From contig NZ_QFZZ01000003.1 of assembly GCF_005233515.1 (NCBI RefSeq), forward strand, positions 401,259 through 465,258: 64,000 nucleotides of DNA. Direction: 5' to 3'. The position numbers were made by a program, and so were the translations under genes. This document shows positions 18,386 to 26,736 of the stretch, piece by piece. The DNA is from Pseudomonas sp. CFBP13508. GTDB taxonomy: Bacteria; Pseudomonadota; Gammaproteobacteria; Pseudomonadales; Pseudomonadaceae. The notes under the pieces are model-generated. The model did not search any database. It saw only the letters and a list, made by a program, of their open reading frames with translations, and had not been told where the DNA came from. Position 1 is the first letter of the stretch, and every line of letters starts with the position of its first letter.

Positions 18386-19789
18386 ATGCGCCACTGCCTG
18401 CTGCTTCCCCTGCTGTTGACCACCATTACACAACTGGCGGGTTGCGCGGCTTATCGCAATTACGATCTGGAGCTGGAACAGACCACCGAGCAATTGAAGC
18501 AAGGCAATGTCGCCGGCTCGCTGGCCTTGATCGAAGCGCATAACCCGGACGAGCAAAAGGATCTGCTCTATTACTTCGAGAAAGGTGCGGTGTTGAGTGC
18601 GGGCGGCGAACTGCCGCAGAGTCAGGCGGCATGGCGCAGTGCCGAGCAAATGGTGGTCGAACGCCAGGACACCATTGAAACCACCGGCGACAAACTCTTG
18701 GCTGCCATGGGTAATCACTGGGGCAGCATCATCAATGACAAGTTGCGCCGCTACGACGGCTATGACTATGAAAAAGTCATGCTGACCACGCAGATGGCCC
18801 TCAACCAGCTGGCCGTGAATGATTTCGACGGCGCCCGCGCCGACATCAAGAAAACCCATGAGCGCGAAGCGCTGATCGCACGGCAGCGCGAGCTCGAATA
18901 TGAGCGCGTCGAAGAGGTAGCGAAAAAGCAGGGTGTGCGCGTGCATTACAAGGATTTGCAGGGTTATCCGGTAGTCATGCTGGACGCGCCGGCGGTGATC
19001 GCCTTGAAGAACGGCTACCAAAGCGCGTTCAGTCACTACCTCGCGGGCTTTACATATGAAGCGCTCGGGGAAAAGAATCTCGCCGCGCCAGGCTATCGCC
19101 AAGCCATCGAATTACGCCCGGATCTGCCGTTCTTCCAGCAGGCATTGCGTGACCTCGACAGTCCCGGCCTCAAGGGTGACGAAAGCGACGTGCTGATCAT
19201 CGTGCAAAGCGGCCTCGCTCCCGCACGCAGTTCGCTGCGTGTGCCGTACCCGGTGAAGCTGGCAGACGGTCAGGTCATTGTCGCCAACATCTCGTTCCCT
19301 GTGATGGTGCCCGACACTTCAACGCCGTCGTTCAATCAGATCGGCATCGATGGACGGCAGAAGAAACTGATACCGGTCAACAGCATCACCGACATGTCCT
19401 TGCGTACGCTGCGCGATGACATGCCCGGCATCATCCAGCGCACCACCTACCGAGCCTTTCTGGCCGCCGATGTGCAAGCCACCGACAACCGACGCGACCC
19501 GAGCAAAGCATCGTACGTGACCCATTGGGATGGTTTCGAACAAGCCGATACGCGTACCTGGCGCACCCTGCCCAATCTGACTCAGGTAATGCGCCTGCGC
19601 CTGAAGAAAGGTGAACATGCGATCACCCTGCCCCACGTCAATAACGCCGCGCCGCTGACTATCCGGATCGATCAGAACCGCCAGGTCATCACCCTGCGCG
19701 CCCTAGGCGATCGAGTTTTCGCCAATGGCAGCGCGTTCGCGCCCGGCAAAACAGCGGCCGAACGCGTCGTGAACAACTTGACCAAATGA
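18386..19789 (+). CDS. COG3014-family outer-membrane lipoprotein, copy 1
   Basis: A 467-residue lipoprotein with signal peptide and lipobox LAGC (Cys20); Ala at +2 predicts outer-membrane sorting. The N-terminal half looks like helical repeats (LYYFEKGAVL, EKVMLTTQMALNQLA). The middle carries YQSAFSHYLAGFTYEALGEK and a C-terminal half is richer in beta strands (IIVQSGLAPARSS, MRLRLKKGEHAITLP). It is a clear paralogue of the product at 19996-21390, sharing these blocks nearly unchanged. Molecular function is unknown. It precedes the ycfL/lpoB-like genes, suggesting a role at the cell envelope. A 206-base gap with its own promoter-like sequence separates it from copy 2. Confidence 0.85.
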   Translation: MRHCLLLPLLLTTITQLAGCAAYRNYDLELEQTTEQLKQGNVAGSLALIEAHNPDEQKDLLYYFEKGAVLSAGGELPQSQAAWRSAEQMVVERQDTIETTGDKLLAAMGNHWGSIINDKLRRYDGYDYEKVMLTTQMALNQLAVNDFDGARADIKKTHEREALIARQRELEYERVEEVAKKQGVRVHYKDLQGYPVVMLDAPAVIALKNGYQSAFSHYLAGFTYEALGEKNLAAPGYRQAIELRPDLPFFQQALRDLDSPGLKGDESDVLIIVQSGLAPARSSLRVPYPVKLADGQVIVANISFPVMVPDTSTPSFNQIGIDGRQKKLIPVNSITDMSLRTLRDDMPGIIQRTTYRAFLAADVQATDNRRDPSKASYVTHWDGFEQADTRTWRTLPNLTQVMRLRLKKGEHAITLPHVNNAAPLTIRIDQNRQVITLRALGDRVFANGSAFAPGKTAAERVVNNLTK

Positions 19790-19823
19790 TGGCACGAGCC
19801 TTCGTTAGGCCACTAAAAAGACA

Positions 19824-19852
19824 TTACATCGCCATCACCCCGCGCTTATAAT
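19824..19852 (+). promoter_or_regulatory. Sigma-70-type promoter before COG3014 copy 2
   Basis: TTACAT-N17-TATAAT with a perfect -10 box at 19847-19852. It suggests that copy 2 and the downstream ycfL, lpoB-like and CsgG-like genes can be transcribed independently of copy 1. The long leader (about 135 bases) before 19996 carries no gene. Confidence 0.5.
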
Positions 19853-19995
19853 GCCGCGCCCTCGCCCAGCGAGCCGGCATCAAAAGCTCCTCACCCATGA
19901 GGAATTGGCAGGAGGCCAGCGCCGCCGTCGATAGGTCACACCAGCCCGACCAGCACACGCGGCTGCAAGTTTTGTTACTCAGGGAAGAAGTACCC

Positions 19996-21390
19996 ATGGC
20001 ATTCCGCGCTCCCATGCTGCTCGCGCTCAGCGCCGTCACGCTGTTGTCCGGCTGCGCAGCGTTTCGCAACTACGATTCCGAACTGGCCCAGACCAATCAG
20101 CAACTGGCTTCCGGCAACGTCGACGCGGCGCTGACCCTGCTGGAAAAGAACAACACCGGCACCGACAAAGACCTGCTCTATTACTTCGAGAAAGGTGAAC
20201 TGCTGCGCGCCAAGGGCGATCTGTCGGGCAGCCAGAACGCTTGGGGCAGTGCCGACCAGGTAGTCGGTCAGTGGGAAGACGCGGTCAAGCTTGACTCGGC
20301 CAAGTACCTGGCGCAGTTCGGCAGCTTCATCGTCAACGACAAGGTGCGTCGCTACGAAGGCTATGACTACGAAAAAGTCATGCTGACCACGCAGATGGCC
20401 CTGAACCTGTTGGCAGTCAACGATTTCGATGGTGCCCGCACGGCGATCAAAAAGACCCACGAACGCGAAGCGGTGATCGCTGACCTGCGCGACAAGGAAT
20501 ACCTCAAGAGCGAAGAACAGGCCGAAAAAGAAGGCATCAAGACCCAGTACAAGGATCTGCAGGGTTATCCGGTGGCCAGCCTCGACGCACCGGAAGTGGT
20601 CGGCCTGAAAAACAGCTACCAGAGTGCGTTCAGCCATTACCTGGCCGGTTTCGTTTACGAAGCCCTGGGCGAGAAGGATCTGGCCGCGCCGGGTTATCGC
20701 AAGGCTGCCGAACTGCGCCCGAACACGCCGCTGCTCGAGCAGGCGCTGGTCAATCTCGACAAGCCTTCCAAATCCGATGACAGCGACATTCTCATCGTCG
20801 TGCAGAGCGGTCTGGCCCCGGCCCGCGACTCGATTCGCGTACCGCTGCCGCTGCCGATTTCCAACAACGTGGTGATCACTCCGCTGTCGTTCCCGATCAT
20901 CAAACCGGACACCTCCACCGCGCCTTTTGCGCAGATCGGCGTCGACGGCAAGCAGGTCGACCTGACCGCGCTGAACAGCACCACCGCCATGTCCCGCCGC
21001 GCTCTACGCGATGACATGCCGGGGATCATCGTGCGCACCACCGTGCGCGCAATCACCAAAGGCGTGGCGCAAAAGCAGATCAACGAGACCAATCCGCTGG
21101 CCGGTCTCGCCGTGGGTATTTCTTCAGCGGTGCTTGAAGGTGCCGATACCCGTACATGGCGCACCCTGCCGGACAACACCCAAGTGGTGCGTCTGCGCCT
21201 GAAAAAAGGTGAGCATCAGGTTACCCTGCCGAGCGCCGTCGGCGGCTCGGTGGTCAAGGTCACTGTCGACCAGCGCTACCAAGTGATCAGCCTGCGTGCC
21301 GTGGGCAACCAGGTATTCGCTGGCGGCATCGCTGCTCACGTAATGCCGAGCGCTGCCGCGACCAACGTCGCCAGCCTCAAACAACCTTAA
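19996..21390 (+). CDS. COG3014-family outer-membrane lipoprotein, copy 2
   Basis: A 464-residue paralogue of the preceding protein. Lipobox LSGC with Cys20 and Ala at +2. Shared blocks include LLYYFEKGELL, GYDYEKVMLTTQMALN, KKTHEREA, YKDLQGYPV, YQSAFSHYLAGF and RLRLKKGEH. It differs in the region before the ADTRTWRTLP block, where it has a more hydrophobic, glycine-containing stretch (LAGLAVGISSAVLEGADTR). The start ATG at 19996 follows GGGAAGAAG; an upstream ATG at 19897 adds 33 residues without a signal sequence. The next gene begins 16 bases downstream, so this is the head of a four-gene unit. Confidence 0.87.
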   Translation: MAFRAPMLLALSAVTLLSGCAAFRNYDSELAQTNQQLASGNVDAALTLLEKNNTGTDKDLLYYFEKGELLRAKGDLSGSQNAWGSADQVVGQWEDAVKLDSAKYLAQFGSFIVNDKVRRYEGYDYEKVMLTTQMALNLLAVNDFDGARTAIKKTHEREAVIADLRDKEYLKSEEQAEKEGIKTQYKDLQGYPVASLDAPEVVGLKNSYQSAFSHYLAGFVYEALGEKDLAAPGYRKAAELRPNTPLLEQALVNLDKPSKSDDSDILIVVQSGLAPARDSIRVPLPLPISNNVVITPLSFPIIKPDTSTAPFAQIGVDGKQVDLTALNSTTAMSRRALRDDMPGIIVRTTVRAITKGVAQKQINETNPLAGLAVGISSAVLEGADTRTWRTLPDNTQVVRLRLKKGEHQVTLPSAVGGSVVKVTVDQRYQVISLRAVGNQVFAGGIAAHVMPSAAATNVASLKQP

Positions 21391-21406
21391 GAACGGAGTC
21401 TTTGCA

Positions 21407-21778
21407 ATGCGCTTGAAGATCATCGCCGTCGCCGCCCTCGCCTTGCTGGCCGGCTGCGCCACCCCGCCACCGCCGGAGCCGGGCAGCGCCGCGAGCAAAG
21501 TCGTGGCCATGGGCCCGCAGAAACACATCGTCGTCGGCGCCATGCGCGTGGCTCGTGAAAACGGCTTCATGACCGTCAACGTGCAGTTGAGCAACACCCT
21601 CAACAGCAACAAGATTTTCTACTACCGCTTCGCCTGGCTTGGCGCCGAAGGTTTCCCGGTTGCCGAAGAAGAAGTGTGGAAAAGCCAGATGATGTACGGC
21701 GCCCAGACCAGCTTCATTCAGGCCATCGCGCCGACCCCGAAAGCCGTGGATTTCCGTCTGGAAATCAAGACGCCGTAA
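21407..21778 (+). CDS. YcfL family lipoprotein
   Basis: A 123-residue lipoprotein with lipobox LAGC (Cys17), followed by a Pro-rich stretch (ATPPPPEPG) and a compact beta-rich domain. Visible family-like features are MTVNVQLSNTLNS and YYRFAWLGAEGF. In E. coli, ycfL lies directly before lpoB, and the same order is seen here (lpoB-like gene 36 bases downstream). The function of YcfL is not established; a role close to LpoB in the periplasm is inferred from neighbours. Confidence 0.85.
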   Translation: MRLKIIAVAALALLAGCATPPPPEPGSAASKVVAMGPQKHIVVGAMRVARENGFMTVNVQLSNTLNSNKIFYYRFAWLGAEGFPVAEEEVWKSQMMYGAQTSFIQAIAPTPKAVDFRLEIKTP

Positions 21779-21814
21779 ACCCGCCACCCTATTTCTGATT
21801 GAGAGAGCTTTCTC

Positions 21815-22402
21815 ATGTTTGCACGCTTTTCCTGCATCGCCGTCATCGCCCTGCTCGCCTCCGGTTGCGCCAACACCTCGCCGACCCTGGGCAGCAAGAA
21901 CATCAGCTATGGCGACACCAAGGCTGTTGAAACCGTGACCAACGAATTCGGTTCGACCGACCTGCAAATGATCGCCGAGTCGATGACCCGCTCGCTGGCC
22001 CAGTCCGGCATCCTGCAGGGTCGTCCGGTAGTTCAGGTCTACGATGTGAAGAACAAGACCAGCGAGTACATCGACACCCGCGAAATCACCACCAGCATCA
22101 AGACTCAGTTGATGAAGACCGGTGTTGCGCGCTTCGCCAGCGACAACAATGCGATGCAGAGCCAGGTTGACCAGCTCAAGCTGCAAAACCAGAGCGGCTT
22201 GTACAAGAAAAGCACCGTGGCCAAGACCGGCAACATGGTTGCCGCCAAGTACCGCATCGAAGGCTCGATCAGCTCGATCGTCAAGCGCAGCAGCGACTAC
22301 AAGGACGTCTTCTACAAATTCAGCCTGCAGTTGATCGACGTCGAAAGCGGTCTGGCCGAGTGGATGGACGAAAAAGAGATCCGCAAAACCACGGAGCGTT
22401 AA
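21815..22402 (+). CDS. LpoB-like penicillin-binding-protein activator lipoprotein
   Basis: A 195-residue lipoprotein with lipobox ASGC (Cys18) and an LpoB/CsgG-like globular domain: DLQMIAESMTRSLAQSGIL, RPVVQVYDVKNKTSEYIDT and AAKYRIEGSISSIVKR. In E. coli LpoB is an outer-membrane lipoprotein that reaches through the periplasm to activate PBP1B. This protein lacks the long Pro-rich linker of E. coli LpoB: the folded domain starts about 25 residues after the lipid anchor. P. aeruginosa is known to use an unrelated activator, LpoP, so the partner of this LpoB-like protein is uncertain. Three bases separate it from the next gene. Confidence 0.87.
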   Translation: MFARFSCIAVIALLASGCANTSPTLGSKNISYGDTKAVETVTNEFGSTDLQMIAESMTRSLAQSGILQGRPVVQVYDVKNKTSEYIDTREITTSIKTQLMKTGVARFASDNNAMQSQVDQLKLQNQSGLYKKSTVAKTGNMVAAKYRIEGSISSIVKRSSDYKDVFYKFSLQLIDVESGLAEWMDEKEIRKTTER

Positions 22403-22405
22403 TCG

Positions 22406-23152
22406 ATGCGCACATGGATTGGCATGATGGCCCTGGCTTGCGCGTTCAGCGCGCAGGCGGCCCCGAAAGTGGCGGTGACGGATCTGGCGTATCAGGAGCG
22501 CGTGGAGCAATACATCCACATCGTTTCGGCGCAGAGCAATCACCGCGAGAGTTACTACAGCGCCAGCGGTTCTTCGAGCTACAACGAGATCGAAGCGACC
22601 ACCAGCTACATCGAACAGGGCGAGTTGCGCAAATTCACCGGCGACATCAAGGGTGAAATCCTGCGTACCGGCATGTTCCAGCTGGTGCAGGGCACGCCGT
22701 ATACCGCCTCATCCAAAGGCGATGTGTATGACGTGATCAAGCGCATCAAGGCCGGCAACTTCAAAGGCGCCGACTACGTGCTGTTCGGCACCGTGTCCGA
22801 CATCGACTTCACCCAGGACATCAATGAGCTGGCGCACACCGACAGCTACTCGGCGGTGCTGGGCCTGACGCTGGTGGCGGATTTCAGCCTGATCAACACC
22901 AAGACCTACGAGATCACCTCGGCCTTCACGGCGATGGGCGAAGCGCAGGACACCAAACTGGTGAACCATCGCGACATCAAGATCTCGCTGAACCGTCCGC
23001 GGGTGGTGCGCGAGGTGTCGAAGGCCTTGGGCGAAGACGTGGCCGGGCAACTGAGCATGCAGCTCGGTGGTGGTGACGGTTACGAGCAGCCGCGTGAAGC
23101 GCCGCAGCGCAACAATCTGCCGCGTGACACGGCGCCGGTGATTTTACGCTGA
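22406..23152 (+). CDS. CsgG/LpoB-like periplasmic protein of unknown function
   Basis: A 248-residue protein with a Sec signal peptide (MMALACAFSAQA, cleavage near residue 19) and no canonical lipobox, so probably soluble in the periplasm. After the signal, PKVAVTDLAYQERV and later ADYVLFGTVSDIDF followed by YEITSAFTAMGEAQ recall the CsgG/LpoB-type alpha-beta fold. Residues 30-60 are Ser/Tyr-rich, and the C-tail after about 225 is polar and Pro/Arg-rich. It is three bases after the lpoB-like gene and so is certainly co-transcribed. A separate, divergent copy of the LpoB fold in the same operon is unusual. Function unknown. Confidence 0.75.
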   Translation: MRTWIGMMALACAFSAQAAPKVAVTDLAYQERVEQYIHIVSAQSNHRESYYSASGSSSYNEIEATTSYIEQGELRKFTGDIKGEILRTGMFQLVQGTPYTASSKGDVYDVIKRIKAGNFKGADYVLFGTVSDIDFTQDINELAHTDSYSAVLGLTLVADFSLINTKTYEITSAFTAMGEAQDTKLVNHRDIKISLNRPRVVREVSKALGEDVAGQLSMQLGGGDGYEQPREAPQRNNLPRDTAPVILR

Positions 23153-23185
23153 GCCGGATCTGACAACTTTTGTGGCGAAGGGCTC

Positions 23186-23292
23186 TGTGGCGAGGGGATT
23201 TATCCCCGTTGGGTCGCGAAGCGGCCCTCGTTATTGATGCAAGACGATTGGGACTGCTGCGCAGTCCAACGGGGATAAATCCCCTCGCCACA
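23186..23292. repeat. Palindromic repeat, GGCGAGGGGATTTATCCCC family
   Basis: Inverted copies of TGTGGCGAGGGGATTTATCC at 23186 and ending at 23292, with a shorter additional half-copy at 23171. A second example of this family lies at 42811-42905. Confidence 0.85.
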
Positions 23293-23325
23293 AAAGCTCG
23301 CTTGCCCCGATGTCTCGGTAGACAT

Positions 23326-23357
23326 GAAAAAGGCGACCTCTTGAGGTCGCCTTTTTT
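23326..23357. terminator. Bidirectional terminator between the lipoprotein operon and lysE
   Basis: The stem AAAAAGGCGACCTC/GAGGTCGCCTTTTT with a very short loop and a T-run lies between convergent genes. Confidence 0.88.
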
Positions 23358-23369
23358 TGCCCGAGCGGT

Positions 23370-24002
23370 TTACGCCGCCGCTTTGCGCAACGTCGCCATG
23401 AACGCCGCCGCGCCAATGAACAATCCGGCAAAGGTGCGGTTCATGCGCTTCTGCTGCTTGGGCGTGCGCAGCAGGCGCAGCACCTTCGACGCCAGTCCGG
23501 TGTAGCCGGCCATGACAATCAGGTCGACGAACACCATGGTCACGCCGATCACCAGATACTGAATCAGCAGCGGCGCATGGGGATTGATGAACTGCGGCAA
23601 CACCGCGAGCATGAACACCAACGCCTTGGGGTTGCTGATGTTCACCAGAAAGCCGCGAAACACCAGGGCCAGTGGCTTGCCGATCGGCCGCACTGCGGCG
23701 TCATCGCTCATGTCCATGGGCAGCGCGCGCCATTGCTTGATCGCCAGGTAAACCAGATAGGCGACACCGAACCATTTGATCGCATGGAACGCTGTGGCCG
23801 AAGCGGTAAGCACAGCGCCAACACCCGCGCCGACGATCGCGATCTGCACCGCCAGACCGATCTGCAGGCCCAGTGCGTTCCAATAGCCGCGCCAGAATCC
23901 GTATTGCAGACCGCTGGACATCGACGCGATGGCGCCCGCGCCCGGGGACAGGCTGATCACCCAGCAGGCGGCAAAGAATGCCAGCCATGTTTGAAGCTCC
24001 AT
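23370..24002 (-). CDS. LysE/RhtB-family amino-acid exporter
   Basis: A 210-residue inner-membrane protein with six predicted hydrophobic segments. The family signature SLSPGAGAIASMSSGLQYG lies near residues 18-36, and an internal KPLALVFRGFLVNISNPKA pattern near 110-128. Members export amino acids or homoserine-lactone-like compounds; the substrate cannot be deduced. It is a single gene facing the lipoprotein operon, with a REP pair behind its promoter region. Confidence 0.92.
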   Translation of the reverse strand: MELQTWLAFFAACWVISLSPGAGAIASMSSGLQYGFWRGYWNALGLQIGLAVQIAIVGAGVGAVLTASATAFHAIKWFGVAYLVYLAIKQWRALPMDMSDDAAVRPIGKPLALVFRGFLVNISNPKALVFMLAVLPQFINPHAPLLIQYLVIGVTMVFVDLIVMAGYTGLASKVLRLLRTPKQQKRMNRTFAGLFIGAAAFMATLRKAAA

Positions 24003-24104
24003 CGCATACCTCGGCCGATGCTTGTGACAAATGCCTAAGCTAATGCGGCTTCGTGTGGATGACTACCAGTTTTTTGCTAAATATTGCGGGAAGCTGAGGG
24101 CCCC

Positions 24105-24169
24105 TTCGCGAGCAGGCTCGCTCCCACAGGAGGAACGCATTCCAATGTGGGAGCGAGCCTGCTCGCGAA
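24105..24169. repeat. REP pair (GAGC family)
   Basis: Inverted REP copies at 24105-24128 and 24146-24169, between lysE and the small mechanosensitive-channel gene. Confidence 0.9.
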
Positions 24170-24194
24170 GGCGTCGGAACAGACGACGTAGAAA

Positions 24195-24776
24195 TTACTT
24201 CTCAAACCCGCTGGAAGGAAACACATCGGTCCCGCGCCAACGCCGCACCGAACGCTGGAAGAACAGGCTGTTCGGCACCTGCACCATGGCGCTGCCGGTA
24301 CCGAGTTCTTCGGCCTCGACCAGCGTGGTGTAGAGCAGATTGATCGCGATCACCCGGCCTTTGACGCCAGGCTTGTCGGTGGTGTCCACCAGCTCGACCA
24401 CGTCGCCGAGGCGGAACGGCCCGACGGTGAAGATCAGAATCGCGCAGAGCAAATTCGACAGCACACTCCACATGGCAAAGAACGCCACCGCCGCCACCGC
24501 GACAAATCCCGACAGCGCCGTCCACAGCACCGTGGCCGAAACGCCGAGGCGCTCAAGCACGAAGAGCAGCGCGCTGCCCATGATCAGCCAGCGCAACACG
24601 CCGCGCAACGGCATCAGCAACTGCGGCGGAAACGGATAGCGCTCACCCAGGCGAGTCAGGCCTTTGGCGACGAAACGCTGGGTCAGGTAACCGGCCAGCA
24701 GAATCAGCAGAATCTGCGCGGTGAACCACAACGGTTCGACCCACACCGCCGCAAAGGGCAGCTTGAAGGCTTCCAT
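24195..24776 (-). CDS. Small MscS-family mechanosensitive channel protein
   Basis: A 193-residue protein, short for the family. Three hydrophobic segments (about residues 15-30, 55-75, 85-120) lead into the MscS beta domain, shown by GPFRLGDVVELVDTT and GRVIAINLLYTTL. The C-terminal cage domain of full-length MscS is absent; the product ends about 35 residues after the beta domain. Its ATG overlaps the stop of the upstream ABC-F gene by one base (TGATG), so the two are translationally coupled. The short form is expected in this locus of Pseudomonas. Confidence 0.88.
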   Translation of the reverse strand: MEAFKLPFAAVWVEPLWFTAQILLILLAGYLTQRFVAKGLTRLGERYPFPPQLLMPLRGVLRWLIMGSALLFVLERLGVSATVLWTALSGFVAVAAVAFFAMWSVLSNLLCAILIFTVGPFRLGDVVELVDTTDKPGVKGRVIAINLLYTTLVEAEELGTGSAMVQVPNSLFFQRSVRRWRGTDVFPSSGFEK

Positions 24777-26686
24777 CAGGACAACGCCTCCAGCTCCGCC
24801 TGCATGCTTTCCAGGGTTTCCAGCGCTTCCATCCAGGCTTCTTCCAGCTCGGCTTCACGCACCTTCAACTTGGCCTGTTCGGCGAGCAGATCACGCAATT
24901 CATTCTTGCGTGCCGGCTCGTAGATATCGCTGTCACCCAGGCTGGCATCGACCTTGGCCAGTTTCTCGTGCAGCTTGCCCAGTTCGGCTTCGAGCTTGTC
25001 GGCCTCGCGCTTGTGCGGCGCCAGTTGCTGACGCAACGCTGCCGCCGCTTGGCGTTGCGCTTTCTTGTCGGTCTTGTCCGGGTTGATCGGCGTGTTGCTG
25101 ACCGGCGCATTGCGCTGACGGTATTCCACCAGCCAACGTGCGTAGTCTTCGAGATCGCCATCGAACTCTTCGACCTTGCCGTCAGCAACCAGATAGAAGT
25201 TGTCGGTGGTGCTCTTGAGCAAGTGCCGATCGTGAGAGACCACCAGCACCGCGCCGCTGAATTCCTGCAGGGCCATGGTCAGCGCCAGGCGCATTTCCAG
25301 GTCGAGGTGGTTGGTCGGTTCGTCGAGCAGCAACAGGTTCGGCCGCTCCCAGGCGATCAGCGCGAGGGCCAGACGGGCCTTCTCGCCACCAGAGAAATTC
25401 AGCACCGGCTCATCGATGCGTGCGCCCCGGAAGTCGAAGCCGCCGAGGAAGTCGCGCAGGGTCTGCTCGCGCTCACCCGGCGCCAGACGCTGCAAATGCA
25501 ACAATGGGCTGGCCTTGGAGTCGAGCGAGTCGAGCTGATGCTGGGCAAAGTAGCCGACCACGGTGTTTTCGCCACGGGTCAGGCGCCCGGCCAGCGGTTC
25601 GAGCTCGCCGGCGAGGTTCTTGATCAGCGTCGATTTACCCGCACCGTTCGGCCCAAGCAGACCGATCCGCGCACCCGGGGTCAGTTGCAGCTTGACCTTC
25701 TCGAGGATGGTCTTGTCGCCATAACCCAAGCGCGCATCGGACAGGTCGATCAGCGGACTGGAGATCTTGGTCGACTCGCGGAAGACGAAGTCGAACGGCG
25801 AATCGACGTGGGCCGCCGACAATTCTTCCATGCGCTCCAGCGCCTTGATCCGGCTCTGCGCCTGACGGGCCTTGGTCGCTTGCGCCTTGAAGCGAGCGAT
25901 GTAGCTCTCCATGTGCGCACGCTGCGCCTGCTGCTTCTCGTAGGCTTGTTGCTGCTGGGCCAGACGCTCGGCGCGAGCGCGCTCAAACGCGGTGTAGCCG
26001 CCCCGGTAGAGGGTCAGTTTGCGCTGATCGACATGGGCGACGTGATCGACCACTTCGTCGAGAAAATCCCGGTCGTGGGAAATAAGCAGCAAGGTGCCCG
26101 GATAACTCTTCAGCCACTCTTCGAGCCAGATGATCGCATCGAGGTCCAAGTGGTTGGTCGGTTCGTCGAGCAGCAGCAGATCCGATGGGCACATGAGTGC
26201 CTGCGCCAGATTCAGACGCATCCGCCAGCCACCGGAGAAATCGCCTACCTGACGGTCCATCTGCTCATTGGTGAAACCCAGGCCGGCGAGCAGCTTTCGC
26301 GCCCGCGCATCGGCGGTGTAACCGTCGGCGCTGTCGAGTTCCGCGTGCAGGCGCGCCAGTGCGGTGCCGTCGTGGGCCTCCTCGGCGGCGGCAAGCTCGC
26401 GCTGCACCTCGCGCAGACGCAGGTCGCCATCGAGCACATAATCAACCGCCAGGCGCTCAAGAGTGTCGACCTCCTGGCGCATATGCGCGATACGCCAGTC
26501 GGCCGGCAGCAGGCAGTCGCCCGAATCCGGGTGCAACTCGCCGCGCAGCAGGGCGAACAGGCTGGATTTGCCGGCACCATTGGCGCCGATGAGGCCGGCT
26601 TTGTGGCCGGCGTGCAGGGTCAGCTCGGCGTCTTCTAGCAGACGTTGCGGGCCACGCTGTAAAGTCAGGTTCTGAAGTCGGATCAT
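24776..26686 (-). CDS. ABC-F family ATPase (YheS/Uup type)
   Basis: A 636-residue soluble protein with two ABC domains and no membrane part. The first Walker A is GANGAGKSS near residue 36 and the second GPNGAGKST near 345. Signatures FSGGWRMRLNLA and FSGGEKARLALA and two LLLLDEPTNHLDL Walker B motifs are intact. The interdomain linker is charged, and a coiled-coil C-terminal tail (about residues 540-636) is rich in Glu, Lys and Leu. ABC-F proteins act on the ribosome rather than as transporters. The coiled-coil tail and order of domains resemble YheS. It heads a two-gene unit with the MscS-like gene. Confidence 0.92.
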   Translation of the reverse strand: MIRLQNLTLQRGPQRLLEDAELTLHAGHKAGLIGANGAGKSSLFALLRGELHPDSGDCLLPADWRIAHMRQEVDTLERLAVDYVLDGDLRLREVQRELAAAEEAHDGTALARLHAELDSADGYTADARARKLLAGLGFTNEQMDRQVGDFSGGWRMRLNLAQALMCPSDLLLLDEPTNHLDLDAIIWLEEWLKSYPGTLLLISHDRDFLDEVVDHVAHVDQRKLTLYRGGYTAFERARAERLAQQQQAYEKQQAQRAHMESYIARFKAQATKARQAQSRIKALERMEELSAAHVDSPFDFVFRESTKISSPLIDLSDARLGYGDKTILEKVKLQLTPGARIGLLGPNGAGKSTLIKNLAGELEPLAGRLTRGENTVVGYFAQHQLDSLDSKASPLLHLQRLAPGEREQTLRDFLGGFDFRGARIDEPVLNFSGGEKARLALALIAWERPNLLLLDEPTNHLDLEMRLALTMALQEFSGAVLVVSHDRHLLKSTTDNFYLVADGKVEEFDGDLEDYARWLVEYRQRNAPVSNTPINPDKTDKKAQRQAAAALRQQLAPHKREADKLEAELGKLHEKLAKVDASLGDSDIYEPARKNELRDLLAEQAKLKVREAELEEAWMEALETLESMQAELEALS

Positions 26687-26736
26687 AATGGCGGCGGAGT
26701 CTACCAGCTTCGCTCACAACTGGCGCGAGTAGCACG

